16,431 nucleotides of DNA, from contig CAKQHU010000012.1 of assembly GCA_934234275.1 (NCBI GenBank), forward strand, positions 1-16,431, written 5' to 3'. The stretch is from an uncultured Phascolarctobacterium sp. (lineage in GTDB: Bacteria; Bacillota; Negativicutes; Acidaminococcales; Acidaminococcaceae). The translations under genes were made by a program, and so were the position numbers. The number at the start of each line of letters is the position of its first letter. Within the stretch, counting starts at the first letter, position 1. This document shows, piece by piece, positions 1 to 6,766 of this stretch. The notes under the pieces are model-generated. The model was not told where the DNA came from and ran no database searches. It saw nothing but the letters and a program-made list of their open reading frames with translations.

Positions 1-112
1 CCTCTTGGGAGAACGAAATCAAATACGGCTGCTGAAGTTGTACCGCTATTAGTAACCTTCGCTGCTGTTCCAGCGCTTACAGAGCCAATGGTAATAGTTG
101 CAGCAGTGCCGT
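1..112. repeat. IPRG-type module, C-terminal copy
   Basis: This is the second copy of the module at 572..692. It reads [13 protein letters not shown], then [18 protein letters not shown], running into the window edge. It is a few residues shorter than the other copy (KVTNSGT against [10 protein letters not shown]). Confidence 0.75.
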
Positions 113-1640
113 TTTCGCCCTTGGCTCCAGCTTCACCTTTCAACCCCTGCGCCCCTTGCTCGCCTCTGGCTCCGGTGTCGCCCTTATCACCTTTTTCGCC
201 CTTGGCTCCCTTTAGCCCGGCAAGCTGTTCTTCGGTGAAATCATTGTATGTGAAAGCATCACCCTTTTCACCTTTAGCTCCCTGAGGGCCGGTCTCACCT
301 TTTAAGCCTTGGATGCCTTGAGGTCCTTGCGGACCTTGAATGTTTCCACAGTCAATCCATTCGCTGCCACTCCAAGCATAAAGATTGACACCTACCATAT
401 AGGCATCCCCATCGTTGCCTTTGGGATGGGCGCTCTTTAAAGCAGATACAGAATCATAACGCCCTTTGATTGTTACGCCTGTACCCTGCTCACCCTTATC
501 GCCCTTCACACCTTTCGGTCCTTGCGGACCAACATCGCCTTTGATGCCTTGGAGGCCTTGCTCTCCCTTTTCGCCACGCGGAATAACAAAATTAAATACG
601 GCTGCCGAATCAGTTCCACTATTAGATACAGTAACAGAAGTACCAGCTGCACCTGTTTTTACAGTACCTACTTTTATTGTTGCCGGTGTTCCGGTATCAC
701 CCTTTGCACCTTGCGCACCGGTGTCACCTTTCGGACCGGTGTCACCCTTCAGGCCTTGTTCACCTTTGACACCCTGCTCACCTTTATCTCCCTTCAATCC
801 TTGAGGACCTTGAAGGCCAACATCGCCTTTCTCACCTTTCAAACCCGCCAGCTGTTCTTCGGTGAAATCATTGTAGGTGAAGGCATCACCTTTTTCACCT
901 TTAATACCTTGGATGCCCTGCAGGCCTTGCGGACCGGTGTCGCCTTTATCGCCCTTATCACCTTTTTCGCCTTTGGCTCCTTTTAATCCGGCAAGCTGTT
1001 CTTCGGTGAAATCATTATAGGTGAACGCATCACCTTTTTCGCCTTGGATGCCTTGCGGTCCGGTTAAACCTCTTAGACCTTGCTCACCCTTGTCACCCTT
1101 TTTGCCTTTAATATTTACCGGTACAGGATTTTCAATCCCTGCTTTATTAGTCCACGAAATAACGCCGGACTCGTCCACATTCGGGATAAATACATTGACG
1201 GATTCACTGTACTCTTTGGCTTTGTCAGCATAATCTTTGGCGTTTTTAGTTTCCTGCAATACTTTGGCCAAGAAATCATTTGTAGGATACTCCAATTCAC
1301 CGCCGGCAGCACCGATGAATTTATTATCATTCAGATAAGCAGTTACGATATTAGTCGTCATGACCACATTGCCGTCAGCAGTAGTTCCCAGTAGTTTAAC
1401 TTTAAATTCACCGCTCGTACTGATAACAGCCATATCAGAGATAAGGCATTCTCCGGCGCTGTTGATAGTATAAGTATATTCGCGCTTATCACGGTAACAC
1501 ATAGCAAAGATATCCAGCCCTTGCCAATGCTCATCAAAATTAACCTTGATGCTGATGCAGTTCTTTGTGCCTGCTACGAGATACACAAACTGCTTTTTCT
1601 TGAGCATGAGCCCTGCAGTTTCAAGCTCCAGATATATCAC
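1..1640 (-). CDS. Collagen-like phage tail fibre (3' end cut by window edge)
   Basis: The frame is open from a GTG at 1640 to the left edge, at least 546 codons. GTG is chosen because an in-frame TGA lies 12 nt upstream and an AGGTGA ribosome binding site lies 4 nt before it. The first ~125 residues form a globular domain with the look of Bacillota phage fibre N-termini (start [18 protein letters not shown]), probably the baseplate attachment, followed by a short Lys/Ala-rich helix. The rest is about 69 Gly-X-Y triplets (GDK, GEQ, GPQ, GLK types) in six blocks. The blocks are interrupted by three copies of a [16 protein letters not shown] segment, two beta-rich modules ending in (I/L)PRG, and one module with [17 protein letters not shown]. 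The triplets should form a trimeric collagen helix in a side fibre. The C-terminal receptor-binding tip is outside the window. The class is secure; the exact attachment and receptor are inferred. Confidence 0.9.
   Translation of the reverse strand, partial: MIYLELETAGLMLKKKQFVYLVAGTKNCISIKVNFDEHWQGLDIFAMCYRDKREYTYTINSAGECLISDMAVISTSGEFKVKLLGTTADGNVVMTTNIVTAYLNDNKFIGAAGGELEYPTNDFLAKVLQETKNAKDYADKAKEYSESVNVFIPNVDESGVISWTNKAGIENPVPVNIKGKKGDKGEQGLRGLTGPQGIQGEKGDAFTYNDFTEEQLAGLKGAKGEKGDKGDKGDTGPQGLQGIQGIKGEKGDAFTYNDFTEEQLAGLKGEKGDVGLQGPQGLKGDKGEQGVKGEQGLKGDTGPKGDTGAQGAKGDTGTPATIKVGTVKTGAAGTSVTVSNSGTDSAAVFNFVIPRGEKGEQGLQGIKGDVGPQGPKGVKGDKGEQGTGVTIKGRYDSVSALKSAHPKGNDGDAYMVGVNLYAWSGSEWIDCGNIQGPQGPQGIQGLKGETGPQGAKGEKGDAFTYNDFTEEQLAGLKGAKGEKGDKGDTGARGEQGAQGLKGEAGAKGENGTAATITIGSVSAGTAAKVTNSGTTSAAVFDFVLPR
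178..270. repeat. Long direct repeat in collagen-like fibre, copy 1
   Basis: This stretch of about 93 bp is closely repeated at 949..1041. It encodes part of a Gly-X-Y block plus the [16 protein letters not shown] spacer. The 47-bp core at 217..263 differs from the core of the other long copy (988..1034) at 3 positions and from the core at 844..890 at 4 positions. The spacing to the other copies is a multiple of three, so recombination between copies keeps the reading frame. Confidence 0.85.
572..692. repeat. IPRG-type module, N-terminal copy
   Basis: This encodes a module of about 40 residues that breaks the collagen helix. It contains [12 protein letters not shown], then [16 protein letters not shown] and ends in VIPRG, after which Gly-X-Y triplets resume. 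A second, diverged copy lies at 1..112. The pattern alternates hydrophobic and Thr/Ser/Gly residues, suggesting a small beta fold. Similar xxNSGTxxAAVxxFxIPRG interruptions are familiar in collagen-like phage and Bacillota surface proteins. Confidence 0.75.
844..890. repeat. Direct repeat in collagen-like fibre, core copy 2
   Basis: This is the second 47-bp copy of the sequence encoding the [13 protein letters not shown] spacer. It differs from the cores at 217..263 and 988..1034 at 4 positions each. It lies 144 bp from the third copy and 627 bp from the first, both multiples of three. Confidence 0.85.
949..1041. repeat. Long direct repeat in collagen-like fibre, copy 3
   Basis: This copy matches 178..270 over about 93 bp with few mismatches, offset by 771 bp (257 codons). 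It is the copy nearest the fibre N-terminus. It encodes the end of a collagen block with GAK-GEK-GDK triplets and the [13 protein letters not shown] spacer. Confidence 0.85.
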
Positions 1641-1653
1641 AATATCACCTCAT

Positions 1654-2133
1654 TTACCACTTTACAGCCTCAATTTCTTTAGCCTCAGTGCACTGCAGCA
1701 CACGTTCTTTCAGCTTGCGATATTTAACATGCAACGCATTGGACCTATTGGCTACGCTGGTAGATATGGCGCGCAGGTCCTTAGCAGTTACTACCGCATC
1801 TTCATTATCGGCCGTAGTCCAGCTGATTGATGCATCTGCTCCCATTGATTCCAGCGCAATAATAGCAACGGCCATTCTATCCCGGGCCTTGCTGTCATAA
1901 TCATAAACATGATCACCATATTCTATCGGCTGTACTTCTTCTACATCACGCGCAGCTTTTAATTCGTCAATTTTGCATTCCTTTAATTCTTCGATGCTAA
2001 GCGGAGGAACGGAAACACATTCATAATAATCTCCTTTGTCCTCAATAGTTGCATTATTGGCGTTACACCAAACAGCACATTCAGCATATAATCCACCATC
2101 AAAATCGCTTTTGCTAATCTTGGTACCAATCAT
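1654..2133 (-). CDS. Tail fibre accessory protein with DUF4376-like C-terminus
   Basis: The protein has 159 residues. The N-terminal third (about 1-45, with CAVWCNANNATIEDKGDYYE) resembles short proteins encoded beside phage fibres. Residues ~66-147 (YGDHVYDYDSKARDRM, SWTTADNEDAVVTAKDL, SNALHVKYRKLKERV) match the DUF4376 pattern common in fibre assembly proteins of Bacillota and enterobacterial phages. It sits between two fibre genes, 12 nt after the upstream fibre stop and 11 nt before the GTG of the collagen-like fibre. That position supports a role as fibre assembly chaperone or fibre-attached accessory. The start ATG at 2133 follows GGCGGTGA, a one-mismatch variant of the usual ribosome binding site. 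The family is fairly certain; the molecular function is inferred from position. Confidence 0.8.
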   Translation of the reverse strand: MIGTKISKSDFDGGLYAECAVWCNANNATIEDKGDYYECVSVPPLSIEELKECKIDELKAARDVEEVQPIEYGDHVYDYDSKARDRMAVAIIALESMGADASISWTTADNEDAVVTAKDLRAISTSVANRSNALHVKYRKLKERVLQCTEAKEIEAVKW

Positions 2134-2145
2134 TACATCACCGCC

Positions 2146-2823
2146 TTAATAACCACATGCATACCATTCGATATCAGATGTTGCGCTAAAACCGCTACCG
2201 CCTTGGCCATGACAGCTCATGTTGAATGTAGTTGTCGTTTTTTGCACAACAGTAATAGCAGCAGATGTATCACTATCTAACTTTGTGCAGACAATGGTGT
2301 AATTAGTATTAGAAAACGGCATAAGCAAATTATTAGTCCGCGAATTCGATGAATAACCGCTTGCAATACCCTTGCCCCCCTGCTCAATCCAACCATCAGA
2401 CCATTTCCTATACCATGACGCACCAGAAGTATACGACGATGAAATATACGCTTTTGCTTTGCTGCCACTGGTAATATGGCCTTGGGCATCTACCGTAACA
2501 CGGTCATAAGTGCCGGCAACAACACCGCTAGCAGGGTGCGTATATTCTTTAACATTAACATTACCACCGCTATCAGGGCTAACACCATTAACTTTTTTTA
2601 CACCAATGTCAACCGTAACCTCACCATTATTGTCAACACCATTACCATTAACGGTGCGCGCATAAGTTTTTTTGATATTATCTGTAGTAAGCAGCAGCCG
2701 CTGCAGTAAAGCATCAACGATATCTGCATTTTCGTTTAAAGCCTCGATATCAGCTGCGTTATCATAACCAGGCTTATTCAACTTTATATATGTTGTTTTA
2801 GGTAGTCCATCGAAATTTCCCAT
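2146..2823 (-). CDS. Tail fibre with gp53-like C-terminal domain
   Basis: The protein has 225 residues. The N-terminal part (about 1-50, with LPKTTYIKLNKPGYDNAADI) is the usual start of fibre proteins that attach to a YmfQ/gp48-type baseplate protein in Mu- and PBSX-like tails. Residues ~94-122 (YTHPASGVVAGTYDRVTVDA then QGHITSG) match the short phage fibre repeat. The C-terminal ~100 residues, with WYRKWSDGWIEQGG, PFSNTNYTI and the terminal WYACGY, look like the gp53-like receptor-binding domain. The protein should be the primary receptor-binding fibre at the baseplate. The start at 2823 has a strong GAGGAGGT site. It lies 10 nt downstream of the YmfQ-like gene and was probably co-transcribed with it. 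Confidence 0.9.
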   Translation of the reverse strand: MGNFDGLPKTTYIKLNKPGYDNAADIEALNENADIVDALLQRLLLTTDNIKKTYARTVNGNGVDNNGEVTVDIGVKKVNGVSPDSGGNVNVKEYTHPASGVVAGTYDRVTVDAQGHITSGSKAKAYISSSYTSGASWYRKWSDGWIEQGGKGIASGYSSNSRTNNLLMPFSNTNYTIVCTKLDSDTSAAITVVQKTTTTFNMSCHGQGGSGFSATSDIEWYACGY

Positions 2824-2833
2824 GATAACCTCC

Positions 2834-3385
2834 TCAAGAATTTATTTGCTTCAACTTAAGCCAAGAGCCATTAGTTTTATGTTGTCGCCATGAGCCAACC
2901 TGCTTAGCCTGCCCCCAGTTCAACCACATGAATGTATAATAAATAGCCAAATGAGCAGGTTTAGTATCCTCAAATACTGCTTTGAGTGCATCTAAATCAC
3001 GCGGAGCACCAATCGGAGAGATAAATTTTACGTGTATCTTTCCTGCAACGAATTCAATCAAGGTTGCACCATTCCTCCAGCTGTTCGCCAATTCCTGCAG
3101 CAGCACTATATCCACCTTGCTAGTTCCAATCCAGCGCGCACGTATAGCAGCTCTACGTTCTTCTAACGTCTGCCCTGATTTTGGAGCAATGCCAAGTTCA
3201 TACTCATAATGCTTGATAGCCGTTTCATTAGCTGTATCAAAAAAGTTATTATTGTATATTTCGTCGACAGTTGCTGCCAAATTATCCAGGCTAAGGCCTA
3301 CGCTGGTAAACAGTTCATTTATCCACTTATCAGCTCTATATAGCTGATGCAGTGTCTTAATGCAGTATTCTTTACTCTTAAACAT
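2834..3385 (-). CDS. YmfQ/DUF2313-family baseplate protein (XkdU-like)
   Basis: The protein has 183 residues. It contains the pattern of the YmfQ/DUF2313 (Mu gp48-like) family: an N-terminal helical region, then YELGIAPKSGQTLEERRAAI and a later FEDTKPAHLAIYYTF motif near residues 140-155. These proteins attach the fibre network to the baseplate wedge. It lies directly after the baseplate J gene, overlapping it by 8 nt, and directly before the fibre. This is the PBSX xkdT-xkdU-xkdV order. The start ATG at 3385 has CAGGAG about 11 nt upstream, inside the baseplate J gene. The tail end (SWRQHKTNGSWLKLKQINS) is variable in the family. Confidence 0.9.
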   Translation of the reverse strand: MFKSKEYCIKTLHQLYRADKWINELFTSVGLSLDNLAATVDEIYNNNFFDTANETAIKHYEYELGIAPKSGQTLEERRAAIRARWIGTSKVDIVLLQELANSWRNGATLIEFVAGKIHVKFISPIGAPRDLDALKAVFEDTKPAHLAIYYTFMWLNWGQAKQVGSWRQHKTNGSWLKLKQINS

Positions 3386-4457
3386 TTAGAGTCACGCTCC
3401 TGAGCACTGCAACACCTTTTGCCGGTACAGGTACTCTGTCTGCATTACCGTTTAGCTTCAAGCTATGGTAATCAGCAACACCCTCGGTACTGATAATAAT
3501 GTTGCCGACCTTTGCCATTGATACATATTCTGCATTCAGGGCAACGCTTGCAAGGTATTTTTTTATAGCAGCGCTTGCGCTAGCTTTTATATTTTCAAGC
3601 GCTACGTTGTTGTCAAGTACAAGCGTTGCTGACACATCGATGTTTAGCACTGTAGCCGCGGCTACAGTACAGTGCGCCCCTATAGGAGCTTCACCCATAC
3701 CAGTGCCGGCACTATCCGGATCAATATAATCCTGACAGCGTTTCACTGTTTCCGCGGTCGGTGACAACCCATTATCATCAACTATGACAACTTGTACAGT
3801 GTTGTCACCTTGCCACAGCGGAAATACTTTGCAGTCGCCAACGCCTTCTACTTCGCGCGCCCAACGTCTGTAATGTGCGACGTTTCCGCTAGTAGCAGGC
3901 TCTCTCAGCGCCTCATAGTATCTATCTCGCAGGCTATCATCATCTTCTGCATCATATCCATCCACAGTAGGACTATCATTTGTAATTTTTGCGATACCTT
4001 GAATTGTTACAGGCATCTCAATAATAGTATCTGCTGCTACATTACCGATACCACCAGCATTGATAGCCTGTACAGCGACTTTATCACCGACCTTAACCGC
4101 CTTGTCCTCAGTAGCAATAAACTCTACACCGCCGGAAGTGCTGAATACATCACCTATACTGACAATACCTTCACCTATTACAATATTGACAAAACCTACA
4201 GCGTGTGTAGCTTCTTTGCGCTTCAGACCTTTGCGCTGATTGATGAAGCGTTCCAAATCAGTACCTGTCAAATTATCTACATCCTGCAGATAGTCAATCA
4301 TAAACACCTTGTCCCACAGGCGCTTGATACCGAATGCAGTAGCTTTTAAGATATCCCATGTAGGGAAGCCCTCGGTTTTCTGATATGTGTCAGACACTTG
4401 TCCTAAAAGCTCTTTATGGACCTTGTCGACAGTTGTCGATTTCAATTCACTCGCCAT
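3378..4457 (-). CDS. Baseplate J-like protein (XkdT-like)
   Basis: The protein has 359 residues, close to the usual length of this family. It shows the typical N-terminal helix (FPTWDILKATAFGIKRLWDK), the barrel region around residues 90-150 with SIGDVFSTSGGVEFIA, the conserved DGYDAEDDDSLRDRYYEALR segment near 165-185, and AREVEGVGDCKVFPLW. These are hallmarks of the P2 gpJ/XkdT baseplate wedge family, which triggers sheath contraction. The start at 4457 has an AGGAGGT site 8 nt upstream and overlaps the end of the DUF2634 gene by 11 nt, pointing to translational coupling. Nothing appears broken. Confidence 0.95.
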   Translation of the reverse strand: MASELKSTTVDKVHKELLGQVSDTYQKTEGFPTWDILKATAFGIKRLWDKVFMIDYLQDVDNLTGTDLERFINQRKGLKRKEATHAVGFVNIVIGEGIVSIGDVFSTSGGVEFIATEDKAVKVGDKVAVQAINAGGIGNVAADTIIEMPVTIQGIAKITNDSPTVDGYDAEDDDSLRDRYYEALREPATSGNVAHYRRWAREVEGVGDCKVFPLWQGDNTVQVVIVDDNGLSPTAETVKRCQDYIDPDSAGTGMGEAPIGAHCTVAAATVLNIDVSATLVLDNNVALENIKASASAAIKKYLASVALNAEYVSMAKVGNIIISTEGVADYHSLKLNGNADRVPVPAKGVAVLRSVTLNV

Positions 4458-4878
4458 TGATAACTACCTCCTCTCCAGTATTCGTCTTAACCGTAAAGGA
4501 AAAGGTTCCCTTATTGAAATCCCAATTACTGACAGATACAACATCTGGGCACTGCGTCAGTATACCTTCGTTGATACGCCGCATAATTTCAGCTACCTGA
4601 TATCCTCTTGGTAACCTGTAACCCATAAGGCCTCTGGTATCAATTCCAAATGATTCGGTGTATATCGCATATTTATTGATTTCGGTCCGGATGTACAATT
4701 CTATCCATTGTTTGATTGCATCAATCTTACCAGGCTCGACCAACTTGCCATCATTAACAACGAATTCATTTTTCTCGTAATCAAAAGCAATGCTACGGCC
4801 AATTGTGCCTTGCCGTTGCCCATCATCCGACGTATCGGCCTGCAGCGGAACATCAAAATCAACATCACTAGGAAACAT
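4447..4878 (-). CDS. DUF2634 baseplate protein (XkdS-like)
   Basis: The protein has 143 residues beginning MFPSDVDFDVPLQ. I chose the ATG at 4878 over an upstream in-frame ATG at 4965 for three reasons: it has a GGGGTGA site just upstream, it overlaps the previous stop as TGATG, and the extra 29 residues would be out of character and lie wholly inside the previous gene. The body (RSIAFDYEKNEFVVNDGK, IDAIKQWIELYIRTEINKY, IYTESFGID, then a Tyr/Arg-rich hinge) fits DUF2634. It corresponds to XkdS of PBSX and is the functional relative of gp25-type wedge proteins. It sits between DUF2577 and baseplate J genes, as expected. Confidence 0.92.
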   Translation of the reverse strand: MFPSDVDFDVPLQADTSDDGQRQGTIGRSIAFDYEKNEFVVNDGKLVEPGKIDAIKQWIELYIRTEINKYAIYTESFGIDTRGLMGYRLPRGYQVAEIMRRINEGILTQCPDVVSVSNWDFNKGTFSFTVKTNTGEEVVINGE

Positions 4879-5276
4879 CAGCTCACCCCTCTCAGTATAT
4901 CGACAATAAAGAAGTGTTGTTCGCTTTGGTCCGGAACAACCATAACATAATCCCCAACCTTCCACACTTCATTTAAATGCACCCTGCCGTTTGCCTCAAT
5001 ATCGCCGTTTGCAGAGTACGAACCGCCACCATGCGTGCAGGATACCGAGATTTTACCACTTTGGCTTTGATTGGCGACGTAATCACGGAAGGTTGTTTCA
5101 CGCTCCAGAATCTGATTGCAGATATAAATCTGCTCTGCCTGCAGCATAAATTTGCCGTCTTGGATGCTGATGATTACCGGTGCAAGGCTTTCGACTTTAC
5201 CTATACAGGCTCCCAGAGGCTTCGGGTTATCCCTATCCTTGAAAAGCTCTGCCAATTTATATTCCCAGTTCTCCAT
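4878..5276 (-). CDS. DUF2577 baseplate hub protein (XkdR-like)
   Basis: The protein has 132 residues. The pattern is typical of DUF2577: an N-terminal helix (ENWEYKLAELFKDRDNP), an OB-like region (ACIGKVESLAPVIISIQDGK, FMLQAEQIYICNQI), a Gly-rich turn with CTHGGGSYS, and a C-terminal WKVGDYVMVVPDQSEQHFFI strand pair. The family is thought to sit at the tail tip near the hub. The start ATG at 5276 has a GGAGGTG site that lies inside the end of the previous gene. Its stop overlaps the next ATG as TGATG. Confidence 0.9.
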   Translation of the reverse strand: MENWEYKLAELFKDRDNPKPLGACIGKVESLAPVIISIQDGKFMLQAEQIYICNQILERETTFRDYVANQSQSGKISVSCTHGGGSYSANGDIEANGRVHLNEVWKVGDYVMVVPDQSEQHFFIVDILRGVS

Positions 5277-5279
5277 CAG

Positions 5280-6260
5280 CTACACCTCCAGCTCCAGCTC
5301 CATGATATGATTGAAGCCGTCATACCTATGTACGCAATTTCTGACCAGGAACGCGCCCACAAGATTGATATCCGGCTGATTGAACGCGAGAATTCGCCCT
5401 GATCGCACTGCATCATCGCCGTATAGAGTGATTTTGAATGAGCGCTTAACCTTGTTCAGCTCTTTCAGCTTCTTCTTGCCTATGTTCATAGCCTGTGATT
5501 TGTTCTTATCGTCAATCTTTTCCACCCTTGTCAGCAATCCATATTTCGCAACTGCTTCGCTGTCCTCAGCTGTAGCACGGATAGTAGCATTCTTTTCACA
5601 GCTCGATGCTATAAGAACTCGCGTAGCCATCTCTTCGATAGAATAACTTGACCGAAAAGAGCCGGGAACAGCTGCAGGATTGAATCCGCTACCGGCAGCA
5701 GGCTGATAATACGCATCAACAATCAGATTTGCATATTCTTCAATGAATAGCTTATTTTCGCGAACTTCCAGCCGATATTTCTTGCCCGTCTCATTTTCTC
5801 CCATGGTAATCAAATCCCTTATGATGTCGGAAATCTTATCACCATTGTAGATTTTTTTTACATTTGTAGGGATATCGGCAACAACTCCCACCGGAATATC
5901 ATTCTCACTGCAAAGCTTTTGGATTGCAGCACTGGCGCTAATATCGTTAAACTGAATCAGCGCTTCAGACTTATTAAGATAAAAGCCATAATCATAGGCT
6001 TTGTAAGTGTATTCGGAAAGACTGCTGCGTTCATAGCTAACTACTATCCCGCTAAATATCTGCTCTCCATCACTGACAAGCGTCAACTTTGTTCCTATAG
6101 GCAGCTCTCTGCCTTTGGCATTTCTGTCCAGCGGATTGCTGAGCAGTTTAAAATCAAAGCTCATACCTAATGCCCTGATGTTATCAGCTCTGCTATAAGC
6201 CCCAGTATATGCCGTGATATCCTGCCACGTATCATTAATGTTAGCCATTAACATAATCAT
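5280..6260 (-). CDS. Tail hub protein, gpD/XkdQ-like
   Basis: The protein has 326 residues. It begins with a beta-rich domain (WQDITAYTGAYSRADNIRAL, LPIGTKLTLVSDGEQIFSGI) and then the Tyr-rich segment YERSSLSEYTYKAYDYGFYL. The middle ISASAAIQKLCSENDIPVGV and ISDIIRDLITMGENETGKKY are typical of the XkdQ/YqbQ hub family. The C-terminal LVGAFLVRNCVHRYDGFNHI closes the second barrel. The hub trimer forms the base of the tube and corresponds to P2 gpD or T4 gp27. The start at 6260 overlaps the previous stop as ATGA and has a GGAGGG site 8 nt upstream. Internal ATGs four and five codons in are possible alternatives. Confidence 0.9.
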   Translation of the reverse strand: MIMLMANINDTWQDITAYTGAYSRADNIRALGMSFDFKLLSNPLDRNAKGRELPIGTKLTLVSDGEQIFSGIVVSYERSSLSEYTYKAYDYGFYLNKSEALIQFNDISASAAIQKLCSENDIPVGVVADIPTNVKKIYNGDKISDIIRDLITMGENETGKKYRLEVRENKLFIEEYANLIVDAYYQPAAGSGFNPAAVPGSFRSSYSIEEMATRVLIASSCEKNATIRATAEDSEAVAKYGLLTRVEKIDDKNKSQAMNIGKKKLKELNKVKRSFKITLYGDDAVRSGRILAFNQPDINLVGAFLVRNCVHRYDGFNHIMELELEV

Positions 6261-6754
6261 GATACAAGCCCTCCTAGCGGGCTCACAGAGCGATATTCCA
6301 GAAGCTCCATACGATAATGATAGTCCTTTACATTATCGATATAGTATTCAAAGCTATTGATAAGGCAGGCCATATTCAGATATACAGAGCCGTCGGAATA
6401 GGCGATTACAATGCGTGCAGCATTATTTTTCGCCCTGCATTGGTTAATAAAATTGATAACCTCAGCTGCTGTACTGCCCAGCGGATTAGCATATGGATAT
6501 TTACTGACATCTACCGGCAGCAGGCCTTTTAATGATACCTTACGCAGTCCCAGTGTACCCATTACGCTCATCGTGCCAAGTACGCTTTCAAATGTTTCGT
6601 TGTTCTGAGGATTGCTGACTTCCGGCAGGTCAGCGGGAACGATTGGCAGAACAATGGCTCCGTTATCAGCTGAGATGACAATGCTTGCTTTACTGCCGGC
6701 ACTCATCTTGGCTGTAATCAATCGGCTCACGATCATATTAAGAATACTGCTCAC
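6257..6754 (-). CDS. Tail-hub connector protein at the XkdP position, without LysM
   Basis: The protein has 165 residues and starts at GTG 6754, 6 nt after a GGAGGT site. The central part contains VLPIVPADLPEVSNPQNNET, then a Gly-rich GTLGLRKVSLKGLLP segment and a Tyr/Arg-rich C-terminus (YIDNVKDYHYRMELLEYR). This is the pattern of the N-terminal domain of XkdP-like proteins, which link the tube or hub to the tape measure region. Unlike PBSX XkdP, there is no LysM repeat after this domain; the protein ends soon after the EYR motif. Position between tape measure and hub genes supports the assignment. The first ~30 residues (SILNMIVSRLITAKMSAG) are not recognisable. Confidence 0.78.
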   Translation of the reverse strand: MSSILNMIVSRLITAKMSAGSKASIVISADNGAIVLPIVPADLPEVSNPQNNETFESVLGTMSVMGTLGLRKVSLKGLLPVDVSKYPYANPLGSTAAEVINFINQCRAKNNAARIVIAYSDGSVYLNMACLINSFEYYIDNVKDYHYRMELLEYRSVSPLGGLVS

Positions 6755-6766
6755 TGTTCCACCTCC

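Noticed and set aside
178..1041. Repeats with regular units that might be read as a CRISPR array
   Set aside because: The repeats encode collagen triplets and a spacer peptide in one open frame, their spacing is irregular, and they vary by codon-level substitutions. There are no unique spacers of constant length.
88..1233. Proline-rich open frames on the plus strand ([15 protein letters not shown] repeats)
   Set aside because: They are the antisense of the Gly-X-Y codons of the minus-strand fibre: GGT/GGC-rich codons read backwards give Pro-rich frames. They have no ribosome sites and overlap the real gene fully.
4879..4965. DUF2634 start at 4965
   Set aside because: The extra residues lie inside the DUF2577 gene in another frame; the TGATG overlap and ribosome site fix the start at 4878.
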